Below, piece by piece: positions 42,114 to 50,398 of a stretch of 64,000 nucleotides of DNA (within the stretch, counting starts at the first letter, position 1; every line of letters starts with the position of its first letter). This DNA is from Acidisarcina sp. (GTDB lineage Bacteria; Acidobacteriota; Terriglobia; Terriglobales; Acidobacteriaceae). The translations under genes were made by a program, and so were the position numbers. The stretch is from positions 62,001-126,000 of the forward strand of contig DATLIY010000006.1 of the NCBI GenBank assembly GCA_035539175.1, read 5' to 3'. Under the pieces are notes generated by a model. The model ran no database searches. It was not told the origin of the DNA and saw nothing but the letters and a program-made list of their open reading frames with translations.

Positions 42114-42775
42114 GGGTTCAATCCTTTCCAGCGTTCCCAAACCGAGATTCCAGGCTTCGCAAAAATTGGGGAGAGAGACTCGCGCAGCATGAGGCGAGCA
42201 CGATGTAACCGAGTCTTGACGGCGGATTCGCCAATTCCCAGCACTTCTACAGTTTCGGCGACATCGAGGTGCTGCATATCGCGAAGAACAAAGACCTCGC
42301 GGTAGATATCGGGTAGCTCCGCAAGCGCCCTGCCGATTGCCTCTCGCACTTCTTTCTTTTCGACCTCATCGCTTGGCAGGTCGCGCCAGTCCGCAAATTG
42401 CTTTGGGGAAAAGGGCTTTTCATCCGATGTTTCCGTCGCAACCTGATCGATGGACTCGTAAAGGTACTGACGCCTTTTTCGCCGGCACATTCTTGCCTCG
42501 TTTGCGATGACCCGCATGGCCCACTGCTTGAATTTATCGCGTTCCATTAGCTGTGCGAGGTTGCAAAATATCTTCATCATTGCCTGTTGTACGGATTCTT
42601 CAGCATCGTCATGATTGCGAACGATCGAATATGCCTGGAGGAAAAAGCCTCGTTCGTACGGGCGAATCAGATCGTGGAAGAGGTCCTTCTCTCCCGCCAG
42701 GATTCGCGGGATCAACGCGGCGGTTGCCGCTTCTTTCGCCTTCCGCTCTTGCGTCATCGCTATCAAGAAACTCAC
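42092..42775 (-). CDS. ECF-type RNA polymerase sigma factor
   Basis: A 227-residue group 4 sigma factor. Region 2 runs over residues ~35-105 (RPYERGFFLQAYSIVRNHDD, AEESVQQAMMKIF, FKQWAMRVIANEARMCRRKR) and region 4 over ~145-205 (ALAELPDIYREVFVLRDMQH, then ETVEVLGIGESAVKTRLHRA). The start is either GTG 42775 or ATG 42757; neither has a strong ribosome binding site. Its 3' end overlaps the anti-sigma gene. It lies between a membrane protein gene (40 bases upstream) and the anti-sigma/merTP genes, so it may drive the whole cluster, replacing the usual MerR control (inference). Confidence 0.93.
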   Translation of the reverse strand: MSFLIAMTQERKAKEAATAALIPRILAGEKDLFHDLIRPYERGFFLQAYSIVRNHDDAEESVQQAMMKIFCNLAQLMERDKFKQWAMRVIANEARMCRRKRRQYLYESIDQVATETSDEKPFSPKQFADWRDLPSDEVEKKEVREAIGRALAELPDIYREVFVLRDMQHLDVAETVEVLGIGESAVKTRLHRARLMLRESLSPIFAKPGISVWERWKGLNPWLAAKR

Positions 42776-42815
42776 CCTATGAGGACGATTCGCCAGAATC
42801 GATTACGTTACAGAT

Positions 42816-43502
42816 TCAATCGAGCGACCGATGCACGACGGAGCGGATTGGAAGACACGCCTGGAATACTCCGGCAAGGGGGCTATCAATGAAGCCGAGC
42901 CAGGCCATGGCAAGCCAGCCTAACGCAAGGCCAAAAGCCGCATGTGCAAGGGTGACGGTCACGGGGAATCCCTTGGAAAACTCCAGACCAAGAAAGCCTA
43001 CACCCAGTGACGCTACGACGGGACTCAACAGGAAGCCGAAGCCGAGGAGCACGCCAAAAGCCGCTCCGAGCCAGCGGCGGCAGGTTCCAAAGGCAAGCAC
43101 ATAAATCAGCCCAAAGCTGGCGCCGTTCCAAAAATGATAGAGCCACCCAGCAACATCTGACTTCATAGAAGGCCCGGAGGCGAACTGGTCGAGCAATAGC
43201 ACGCCCATCAATCGGGGAAGGTTACCGGGCATAAAACCAAGCCAAAAGCCTGGCAGTCGGACGGCCTCCAGCGCAATCGTGGCCACCGCTCCGGCTGCCA
43301 GGCCCAATGCGCTGATTCTTGCGAGCGAGCGATCAACACGGTACAGCAGGCCGATGGTGAGCAGCAGAAGTAGAGATGCCGGCAAAAGCGCGAACTTCGC
43401 CAGAATATCCATCGAGCTTCTGCCAGACTCTGCAATCGGAAAGATGAGCGGCGACACTGAGGCCGCCGCAAGCAATATAAGGATGGACAGTGTTCGTATC
43501 AT
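42816..43502 (-). CDS. polytopic membrane protein of unknown function
   Basis: A 228-residue protein with about six hydrophobic segments (for example TLSILILLAAASVSPLIF, LALLPASLLLLLTIG-like stretches, GFWLGFMPGNLPRLMGVLLL and AAFGVLLGFGFLLSP). I use the ATG at 43502, which is preceded by AGGAG. It sits between the DUF302 gene and the sigma gene on the same strand with gaps of 57 and 40 bases. I do not recognise the family. The position suggests an envelope role linked to the metal/sigma cluster. Confidence 0.8.
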   Translation of the reverse strand: MIRTLSILILLAAASVSPLIFPIAESGRSSMDILAKFALLPASLLLLLTIGLLYRVDRSLARISALGLAAGAVATIALEAVRLPGFWLGFMPGNLPRLMGVLLLDQFASGPSMKSDVAGWLYHFWNGASFGLIYVLAFGTCRRWLGAAFGVLLGFGFLLSPVVASLGVGFLGLEFSKGFPVTVTLAHAAFGLALGWLAMAWLGFIDSPLAGVFQACLPIRSVVHRSLD

Positions 43503-43559
43503 GGAGCACTCCTGGAAGGAGGGTTCGCAGTCCTCCTTCCTTGCCACTTTGCAGTTGTC

Positions 43560-44024
43560 CTACTGGGCGACCATGTGGGTCAGCATATCGAGCTTTTGAT
43601 CGAGCATGGTTGCGGTCTGATCGATGGTTCCATTGTCGAACTGCTTCAGCATCACCGATGGTTTGTCATAACTAAGGAAAGTTTTGCCGGCAGTGCTCTG
43701 GTAGATGTATACGCGGAGGGGAAGGTAGAGGCCGGCGGCAGGATCCTTTTCAAACACCTGCTTGCCGACATTGGGGTTGCCTACGAGAAACAAGGTCCCC
43801 TTCATACTGAGGCCGGTCATCTTGAGCATGTTGCCCTGATCCACGGTGCTCATCACCATCATGCCCCCTTTGCTAACGGCCATCTTGAAGGTCTCGACAG
43901 TTTGCTCGTAGGACTTGTTGCTGGGGACGCTCACACGTGTCTCTTGCGCGAAGGCCGCGGCGGCAAAAGCTGCGAATAGGGCAGCAGCAAGCGTGGTGCG
44001 GCGTAGAAGGCTATTCATGGTCAT
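43560..44024 (-). CDS. secreted DUF302-domain protein, methionine-rich
   Basis: A 154-residue exported protein with a signal peptide (RRTTLAAALFAAFAAAAFAQ) and a DUF302 domain, recognisable from KGTLFLVGNPNVGKQVFEKD and LPLRVYIYQS. Between residues ~52 and 75 it has a dense set of methionines (GGMMVMSTVDQGNMLKMTGL, then SMKG), which could suit soft-metal binding, although DUF302 proteins have no established activity. AGGAG precedes the ATG. It is the first gene of the minus-strand cluster that continues through the sigma factor to merTP, so the promoter of the set should lie just upstream. Confidence 0.88.
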   Translation of the reverse strand: MTMNSLLRRTTLAAALFAAFAAAAFAQETRVSVPSNKSYEQTVETFKMAVSKGGMMVMSTVDQGNMLKMTGLSMKGTLFLVGNPNVGKQVFEKDPAAGLYLPLRVYIYQSTAGKTFLSYDKPSVMLKQFDNGTIDQTATMLDQKLDMLTHMVAQ

Positions 44025-44360
44025 CGAAATACTCCTGGCGTTGAAATGAACTCAATACCCGCTGATGGTGCCTGCGGTTGGCTTTCTCGTCCGCAGCAGT
44101 TGCGAGCATTCATCACGAACGATTTCCAGGAGCAGGAAAAGTTACAGCGCTTCGAACCATCGTCTGAACCATCCCAAAATCTGGGAAGCCGGAAGCCGCG
44201 GGGATGGCAGCATCCTGCAGGTTGCGAATCGTTGCGTATCTCCAATGTTTGCCTAACTATACTTGCGACAGTCTATGCGTCGTACGCTGTGTTCAGCAGC
44301 GTCTTAGCATCTGTCGGAGGCTTCGGCAACACCAGCTAAATATAGGGTTCGATATTTTTC

Positions 44361-44390
44361 TTGACAGCGTTGCAAGGCGATGAATAAACT
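44361..44390 (+). promoter_or_regulatory. probable sigma-70 type promoter of TonB receptor 2
   Basis: A perfect TTGACA lies at 44361-44366 and TAAACT, a four-of-six match to TATAAT, at 44385-44390, with an 18-base spacer. The surrounding AT-rich sequence supports a promoter. The receptor start is about 250 bases further on, which leaves a long leader. Confidence 0.45.
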
Positions 44391-44397
44391 TTCGCTC

Positions 44398-44411
44398 AAC
44401 GTTATCGATAA
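44398..44411. promoter_or_regulatory. LacI-type operator-like palindrome
   Basis: AACGTTATCGATAA includes the perfect 10-base palindrome TTATCGATAA at 44402-44411. LacI/GalR-family operators have a central CG within such AT-flanked palindromes. It lies directly after the promoter-like pair, a good position for repression of the receptor. No LacI gene is in the window. Confidence 0.4.
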
Positions 44412-44638
44412 TATATTTTATCTTATTAAAGGTTACGTCTTGCTTCGCTTTTGCGCATTTGAAGGCCTCACCGCAGGCCAACATAAATCCAGGGAGAGGT
44501 ACGCGGTGCGGTCTTGTTCTCTCTTTTTTTGGCGGACAGCACACCACAAACTCGCATGCCTGGCGTCTTCTCGAAGCCTGGCAAGAGTTAACGACCCGTC
44601 ATGAATTCCCGTTTCACGATACTCAGGAGGCAGTAGAG

Positions 44639-47600
44639 GTGAGAATTCCATCTTTGCATCGCATCTTCGCAATCTTCGCAATGCTGGTTCTGGCGGCAGC
44701 GCTTATCCCGGCATCGTCCGCGCAGGAGACCCGAAGCATGATCTTCGGCCGCGTCCTCGACTCTTCGGGCGCAGTTGTTCCGTCCGCGCAGGTTACCGTC
44801 GTTGACAACGATACTAACTTCACCACCAAGCTCACAGCCAATGCCTCCGGCTACTACGAGGCTCCGCTGCTCATGGCCGGTAACTACAGCGTCATTGTTG
44901 AGGCTAAAGGTTTCAGGACAGAGACACAAGCGGGCATCAGCCTTCCGATCGCTACGCATCAGGAGGTGAATGTAACTCTTAAGGTGGGCGATACGGCGGA
45001 GACCGTGACCGTGACCGCCAGTTCCACGCTCATCGAGACTGACCCGCTCTCCAGCGGATACCTCATCGACAGCCGGAGCCTGCACAGTCTTCCAGTCCTT
45101 AACAACAACGTGACTCTGCTGGCCAAGGTTGCGCCAGGAATTCAGAGCAACGGTGGAGCGGATGGATACAGCAATCCCGCCTTTGGATATATAGGAACGT
45201 CCTATTCGACCGGCGGCAATGTCGGCGGCAACTCCTTCTCGATCGATGGAGTTCCCAACAACGGCAATATTCGCCGCGTCTCTTCTCAGCCGCCATCCGA
45301 TGCTGTATCCGAGTTCAAAGTCGAAACATCGAACTTCGATACTTCTGTGGGACACACTAGTGGAGCCAGCTTTTCGGTCAGCACCAAGTCCGGCACCAAC
45401 GACTTCCATGGTTCGCTCAGCGAGCAGCACTGGAGGAACGAGTGGAACGCGGCCAACTTTTTTGTAAAGGCACAGAACCGGGTCTCCATTGCGGCCGCCG
45501 AAGCGCAAGGCAACACATCCCTGGCCGACAGTCTGAGGAACAAGAAGCTCAATCCAGCTGGACACTCCAACAACTACACGGGCACCATCGGCGGACCGGT
45601 CAGAATTCCCGGTCTCTATAACGGCAAAGACAAGATGTTCTTCTTCTTCAGCTACAGCGGGCTAAACGATCGCGTGTCGGCCAATACGGTGTATTGGAAC
45701 CGCACAGTCCCGACACTCAAGGAGCGCGACGGCGACTTCTCCGATCTGCTGCAGGTGGACCCTGTCCTATATCAGCTCTACGATCCGCTTACAACGCGTC
45801 CCGATCCAACGCGTCCGGGCCACGTCATCCGCGATCCCTTTCCTGGGAACATCATTCCCAAGAGCCGCATGATCAATCCGGTCTATAACTACTACACCAG
45901 GCTGATGCCAAACCCGAACAACGCTCCTACCAACACAGCTCTGGCTCCCACAAACAATTACCTCGCCAGCAGAATGCCGTGGAAGTTCGACTATAAGAGC
46001 ATGTCGGGCAGAGTGGACTATCAGCTCTCCAGCAAAAATCGTTTCTTCGTACGCACGCAGTACTGGTCAAATAACGAAGCCAACCAGGACTGGCTCTATG
46101 AGACAGCCCCAGGTTACGGAGGACTTGTCGGGAACCGGCTTGGCATTAGCTCAGGCATGGACTGGGTCTGGACGCCGAGCAGTAGCTGGCTCTTCGATAT
46201 TTCCACCGGCTTCCAGCGTTTCACCGACGGTGTGCTCGATCAAGCACAGCGCAAGGTCGAGCCATCGAAGGTAGGACTGCCGTCTTACATCGATCAATAT
46301 GCTGGCGGTAATTACACTGCGCCGCTGATGAGGTTCGCAGGTTATGACTCGCTCAGTTGGAACTGGATGGGTAAGCCTGCCCGGTACGACAACATCATCG
46401 GAAAGGTCGATGGTTGGCGTACTTTGGGGATGCACACGATCCGTTTCGGCTTTGATCAGTACCAGCTAGCCAAGACGAATTATGGATTCAACTCCGGGAT
46501 CAACACCTCCGGCAACTTCAATTTTGATAACTCGTTCACCAGCAGGGACGACGACGGCAACGTGCCGGCCGGCTCTCTGGGCCATAGTTGGGCGGCATTC
46601 CTGATGGGGCTGCCGACCTCGTCTTCCATTGCTACCTCTCCCAGCGTTGCGCTGCGCAATGCACAATATGGCTGGTACGTCGAAGACGGATGGAAAGTGT
46701 CTCCGAAGTTGTCGGTGAACATCGGCCTACGCATGGAATATGAGACCGGAGCAACCGTGCGCCACAATCAGGCGCTTGGAACCTTTGATCCCAAACTAAG
46801 CGTGCCGATCGCCGCGGACGCGCAGACTGCCTATGCAGCAAACCCGATCCCGGAGCTCCCCGCAGCGCAGTTCCAGGTGACCGGAGGCACAACGTATGCC
46901 GGTCTCAATGGCGCTCCGCGGGCTTTGTGGAAGAACGAGCTGATGTTCCTTCCTCGCTTTGCAGCCGCATACTCCATCGACTCAAGGACGGTCGTGCGCG
47001 GAGGCTATGGTGTGTACTACGACACCCTGACCGTGCGTGACTTCAGCTATGGTCTCCCTAATCAGTTCGGCTATAGCCGTACAACAACCACAACATTCAG
47101 CACCGACTTTGGCCAGACCTGGGCCTCAGGCGATCCGAAGAACGGTATATCGCCGCTCACCGATCCCTTTCCTGTGCGCACGGATGGCAGTCGATTCGAT
47201 GTTCCCGTTGGGAATGCACTCGGCGCGGCAGTAACGGATGGACGCGGCTACTCCTATATCCCGTATGACCTTAACCGTGCGCGGCAACAACGCTGGCGCG
47301 GCGGTCTTGAACGCCAGTTCGGGAACGACATTCTGGCTGAGGTAGCCTATGTCGGCTCTTACTCGAGCGATGTATATGTTAACCAGGATATGGAACCGTT
47401 GCCTCAGCAGTACTGGGCGACCGGCAATGTACGGAATTCGGCCAATGCCAGCAACCTTACTAAGAACGTCACGAATCCATTCAACATCAATAACTTTGCC
47501 GATCTGAAGACAAGCAATCCAGTGGTCTATCAGGATATGAGCAGCAACTCCTTCTTCAAAAGCAAGACCATTCCAAAGTATCGCTTGCTTACGAAATACC

Positions 47601-48322
47601 CGCAGATCCCCGGTCTCTCTAACTCCTACTCGCCGCTCGGCAGGGTGAAAACGAATTCGATCGAGGCGCGCGTTTCAAAGCGCTTCTCGCGCGGATTCAA
47701 CCTGGACGTGGCTTACACCAGGATGTGGGGCGAGGCGAAGGATTACTTCTTCAACTCGTTCGACGCAACGCCGAGCTGGCGTGAGAATACACAGACGCGG
47801 CCGCAGCGCTGGACCGGAACCAGTGTCATTGAGCTACCGTGGGGCAAGGACAGGAAGTTCTGGAACAGCGGATGGCGAAGCAAGGTCTTTGGTGGATTCC
47901 AGATGGCCGGGACGTATGAGTATCAGCCTGGTCCTATGTTGAGCTTCCCGAACGCTTTCTATTACGGCAACCTCGGGGACATTCGTAAAGGCCCGCAAAG
48001 CATTCAGAAGTGGTTCAACACCGCAAACTTTGAGCGCTCTGCATCGAAAGCTCCAGCTTCGTTTCAGGCGCGAGCCTTCCCGCTCAACGTAGACGGGGTA
48101 CGTGCAGACAGCACAAACATATGGAACGGAGACTTGCAGCGCACCTTCCCGGTTACGGAGAAGGCAAATCTGATGTTCCGCTTCGATGTGTTAAACCTGT
48201 TCAATCACACAACCTTTTCCGGGCCGAGCACGAGTCCGACAGACTCGAACTTTGGGAGAGTCACCAGCGTCACCGGAACTCCTCCCAGGTACCTGCAGAT
48301 TATGGCGAAGCTTCAATTCTAA
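44639..48322 (+). CDS. Oar-like TonB-dependent receptor 2
   Basis: A 1227-residue outer-membrane protein. I start it at the GTG 44639, which has AGGAGG 8 bases upstream and gives a clean signal peptide (IFAIFAMLVLAAALIPASSA); the open frame extends back to 44459 but without signal-peptide character. The carboxypeptidase-regulatory-like domain (GRVLDSSGAVVPSAQVTV, ASGYYEAPLLMAGNYSV) is followed by the plug (SVGHTSGASFSVSTKSGTND region) and a barrel ending in IMAKLQF. A strong intrinsic terminator follows, so this gene is probably monocistronic. The substrate is unknown; no hydrolase is immediately adjacent, only a secreted beta-propeller downstream. Confidence 0.95.
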   Translation: MRIPSLHRIFAIFAMLVLAAALIPASSAQETRSMIFGRVLDSSGAVVPSAQVTVVDNDTNFTTKLTANASGYYEAPLLMAGNYSVIVEAKGFRTETQAGISLPIATHQEVNVTLKVGDTAETVTVTASSTLIETDPLSSGYLIDSRSLHSLPVLNNNVTLLAKVAPGIQSNGGADGYSNPAFGYIGTSYSTGGNVGGNSFSIDGVPNNGNIRRVSSQPPSDAVSEFKVETSNFDTSVGHTSGASFSVSTKSGTNDFHGSLSEQHWRNEWNAANFFVKAQNRVSIAAAEAQGNTSLADSLRNKKLNPAGHSNNYTGTIGGPVRIPGLYNGKDKMFFFFSYSGLNDRVSANTVYWNRTVPTLKERDGDFSDLLQVDPVLYQLYDPLTTRPDPTRPGHVIRDPFPGNIIPKSRMINPVYNYYTRLMPNPNNAPTNTALAPTNNYLASRMPWKFDYKSMSGRVDYQLSSKNRFFVRTQYWSNNEANQDWLYETAPGYGGLVGNRLGISSGMDWVWTPSSSWLFDISTGFQRFTDGVLDQAQRKVEPSKVGLPSYIDQYAGGNYTAPLMRFAGYDSLSWNWMGKPARYDNIIGKVDGWRTLGMHTIRFGFDQYQLAKTNYGFNSGINTSGNFNFDNSFTSRDDDGNVPAGSLGHSWAAFLMGLPTSSSIATSPSVALRNAQYGWYVEDGWKVSPKLSVNIGLRMEYETGATVRHNQALGTFDPKLSVPIAADAQTAYAANPIPELPAAQFQVTGGTTYAGLNGAPRALWKNELMFLPRFAAAYSIDSRTVVRGGYGVYYDTLTVRDFSYGLPNQFGYSRTTTTTFSTDFGQTWASGDPKNGISPLTDPFPVRTDGSRFDVPVGNALGAAVTDGRGYSYIPYDLNRARQQRWRGGLERQFGNDILAEVAYVGSYSSDVYVNQDMEPLPQQYWATGNVRNSANASNLTKNVTNPFNINNFADLKTSNPVVYQDMSSNSFFKSKTIPKYRLLTKYPQIPGLSNSYSPLGRVKTNSIEARVSKRFSRGFNLDVAYTRMWGEAKDYFFNSFDATPSWRENTQTRPQRWTGTSVIELPWGKDRKFWNSGWRSKVFGGFQMAGTYEYQPGPMLSFPNAFYYGNLGDIRKGPQSIQKWFNTANFERSASKAPASFQARAFPLNVDGVRADSTNIWNGDLQRTFPVTEKANLMFRFDVLNLFNHTTFSGPSTSPTDSNFGRVTSVTGTPPRYLQIMAKLQF

Positions 48323-48346
48323 ACGGCAATCTCCATCAACAATACG

Positions 48347-48386
48347 CAGCCGGCCACATGCAAATATGTGGCCGGCTGTTTTATTT
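48347..48386 (+). terminator. strong intrinsic terminator after TonB receptor 2
   Basis: CAGCCGGCCACAT at 48347-48359 and ATGTGGCCGGCTG at 48366-48378 form a perfect 13-bp GC-rich stem with a 6-base loop, followed by TTTTATTT at 48379-48386. It starts 24 bases after the receptor stop. Confidence 0.93.
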
Positions 48387-48551
48387 CGCCTCCCCCAATT
48401 GGCGCCGATTGGCTTATATCCCTATCAGCCTGTTGCAGCTTGAAGTCGACGATTCATCGGCTCTTAAGGTTCCGAGTGATATGGTTCAGTGGTGCGGATT
48501 ACTCCGCTCGTCTTTCCATGGCAACAGAACGCATCATCAGGGAGAAACCAC

Positions 48552-49574
48552 ATGCGAAAATCTCAATTTTTGAAAGTGTCATCAACTGCTCTGCTTCTGG
48601 CTGCGGCTCTTCTTCCCGCGTCTGCCCAGTCACAGTGGAAGGTTGAAAAAACGCTGCATATCGGCGGCGAAGGCGGATGGGATTATGTAACGGTGGATGC
48701 CATTCAGCATCGCCTTTTTGTCACGCGGACCACCCACACTATGATCCTCGACTCTCAAACCGGGAAAACGCTGGGTGATGTTCCAGGACAGAAGATTGCG
48801 CATGGTGTTGCGATCGTTCCGAAGCTCAATCGCGGGTTCATTACCGACGGTGGTGGAAAGGGTGCCATTCTTGTCTTTGATCTGAAGACGTATGCGGTGC
48901 TTGGTCGCCTGGCTGCACTCCCGGATGCGGACGGCATCATTTACGATGCTGGGACGGATGAAGTGCTTGCTGTGGCAGGCGACAGCAATGCTCTTATAAC
49001 CTTCAAGCCCGAGATCGATCCGAAGAACGGCAAGATCGACGAGCCTATTCAACTTGGCGGCGCGCCGGAATTTCTCGCAACCGATGGCGCAGGTAAGGCA
49101 TACATCAATCTGGAAGACAAAGATGTGGTCGCAGTGGTCGATCTGAAGACGCGGAAGGTCGTTGATCGCTGGCCCGTAGCTCCTGGAGGAAAACCGGTAG
49201 GTATGGCCATGGATCGCGCCACGCACCGGTTGTTTATCGGGTGCCGTAACCCGCAAAAGCTTGTGGTGATGAATGCGGAGAATGGCAAGGTAGAGGCTTC
49301 GTTGCCTATCGGTGCGGGCGTGGATGCCACTGCGTTCGATGATGGCCAGGCCTTCGCCAGCTGCCGCGATGGATCGCTCTCCGTTGTGGGAGAAAAGACA
49401 GGCATGTTTGCAGTCGAGCAGTCTGTGAAGACACCCGATGGCGCCCGCACGCTTGGCCTGGATGAAACCCATCACCGCTTATTTCTGCCGACAGCGGAGT
49501 TCGAACCAGCCACCACAGGGCGCCCAAAAGCAAAGCCCGGTACATTCATGATCGTTGTAGTGGATCGGCAATAG
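48552..49574 (+). CDS. secreted YVTN/YncE-like beta-propeller protein
   Basis: A 340-residue exported protein with a signal peptide (KVSSTALLLAAALLPASAQ) and repeated ~40-residue blades of the type found in YncE-like propellers: DYVTVDAIQHRLFVTRTTHT, GVAIVPKLNRGFITDGG, IYDAGTDEVLAVAGD, MAMDRATHRLFIGCRNP and LGLDETHHRLFLPTAEFEP. GGGAGAAACCAC precedes the ATG at 48552. Propellers of this type have binding rather than known catalytic roles. The gene lies behind a strong terminator, so it needs its own promoter in the 165 bases after it. No link to the receptor is proven. Confidence 0.9.
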   Translation: MRKSQFLKVSSTALLLAAALLPASAQSQWKVEKTLHIGGEGGWDYVTVDAIQHRLFVTRTTHTMILDSQTGKTLGDVPGQKIAHGVAIVPKLNRGFITDGGGKGAILVFDLKTYAVLGRLAALPDADGIIYDAGTDEVLAVAGDSNALITFKPEIDPKNGKIDEPIQLGGAPEFLATDGAGKAYINLEDKDVVAVVDLKTRKVVDRWPVAPGGKPVGMAMDRATHRLFIGCRNPQKLVVMNAENGKVEASLPIGAGVDATAFDDGQAFASCRDGSLSVVGEKTGMFAVEQSVKTPDGARTLGLDETHHRLFLPTAEFEPATTGRPKAKPGTFMIVVVDRQ

Positions 49575-49645
49575 CTGCTTGTAGCGGGAATCTTGCGTGC
49601 AAAGCACGAATGCCGCTTGATTCCTGCGAGAGCGCGCCCATTTTG

Positions 49646-50017
49646 CTAGCGCGGCATGATCTTGACGGTGGCGGTGCGGGCTCGTGTGGCGATCATCGGC
49701 TTTAGGTATGGGCTTCCTTTGTACTTCGCACGATAGGCATCGTCGATCTGGTCGTTGATTGCTTCGTCCGCGAGCTCGAAGGCGACCTCCTTCGTCATGC
49801 CGGCGGCAGTGATCCGCCCCGCCTTCTGCCGAACAGCCGCCTGATACCAGCGAGAATTCTTCCCGTTGTAGCCGCGCACATAAAGGTCCCCGTCGACCGC
49901 GACAGACCAAATCCAAGTGGGTGTTCCGTACGTCACCCCGTCCTCACGGAACGGTGAGATGTGCAGATCGTCGGTCTCAGCGATCTTATGTAGGTCATCT
50001 TCCGACCAAGTGGTCAT
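49646..50017 (-). CDS. DUF2255 family protein
   Basis: A 123-residue cytoplasmic protein with the DUF2255 pattern: an N-terminal WSEDDLHKIAETDDLHISPF, the strand GTPTWIWSVAVDGDLYVRGY with NGKNSRWYQAAV, and a C-terminal AYRAKYKGSPYL. AGAGGAGG precedes the ATG at 50017. These proteins resemble flavin-binding split-barrel folds in outline, but no function is established. An alcohol dehydrogenase remnant lies 44 bases upstream on the same strand, so this may be the surviving downstream gene of a former operon. Confidence 0.85.
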   Translation of the reverse strand: MTTWSEDDLHKIAETDDLHISPFREDGVTYGTPTWIWSVAVDGDLYVRGYNGKNSRWYQAAVRQKAGRITAAGMTKEVAFELADEAINDQIDDAYRAKYKGSPYLKPMIATRARTATVKIMPR

Positions 50018-50061
50018 TTTGGGTCCTCCTCTAAAACCTGCTGCCGAACTTATAGTACTGC

Positions 50062-50223
50062 TCATTCAGGGCGCAACAGAACCTTGATTGCGCGACGTTC
50101 GTCCATTGCGCAACAGCCGTCCGCCACTTGATCGAGGGGCAAAGTCAGGCCGAAGACCTCGCCAGGGTTGACTCCGTGCGGGACGCCAACGTAGCCGATT
50201 GATCTGCCCGGTCGCTTAACACA
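50062..50223 (-). pseudogene. C-terminal remnant of a zinc-type alcohol dehydrogenase
   Basis: The minus strand reads RPGRSIGYVGVPHGV, then directly NPGEVFGLTLPLDQVADG, CCAMDERRAIKVLLRPE and a stop at 50062-50064. The end PLDQVADG-x-x-AMDERRAIKVLLRP is the characteristic C-terminus of medium-chain zinc alcohol dehydrogenases, and GYVGVPHG is a piece of their NAD-binding domain. In intact enzymes these two pieces are separated by roughly 35 residues, and about 250 more precede them. The N-terminal catalytic domain is absent upstream, where the sequence is unrelated. This is therefore a decayed fragment with an internal deletion, next to the DUF2255 gene. Confidence 0.7.
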
Positions 50224-50398
50224 GTATGAACTCGCCTTCTCTATCCTTCGCAAAGAAACAACAAACGCTCCGGAACAAGGTGCGCGATGGCATTGAACAT
50301 CGGGTGTTATCCATTGGTTCGCGAATTGTTAACAGTTTGCAAATTGAGGGGCTGACTTCGGGAGATTGGGTCTTTCTAGACACTCCTTGTGTGTAGAG

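Larger units (their letters stand above)
44025..44638. promoter_or_regulatory. divergent control region between DUF302 gene and TonB receptor 2
   Basis: A 614-base region that must start two large transcripts. The receptor-proximal half is AT-rich and contains a promoter-like pair and a palindrome that are listed separately. The half near the DUF302 gene shows no obvious sigma-70 sequence, which would fit use of the locally encoded ECF sigma. No protein-like open frame is supported here. Confidence 0.45.

Noticed and set aside
44046-44339. 97-codon plus-strand open frame between the DUF302 gene and receptor 2
   Set aside because: No family-like sequence or ribosome binding site, and it lies in the expected divergent promoter region.
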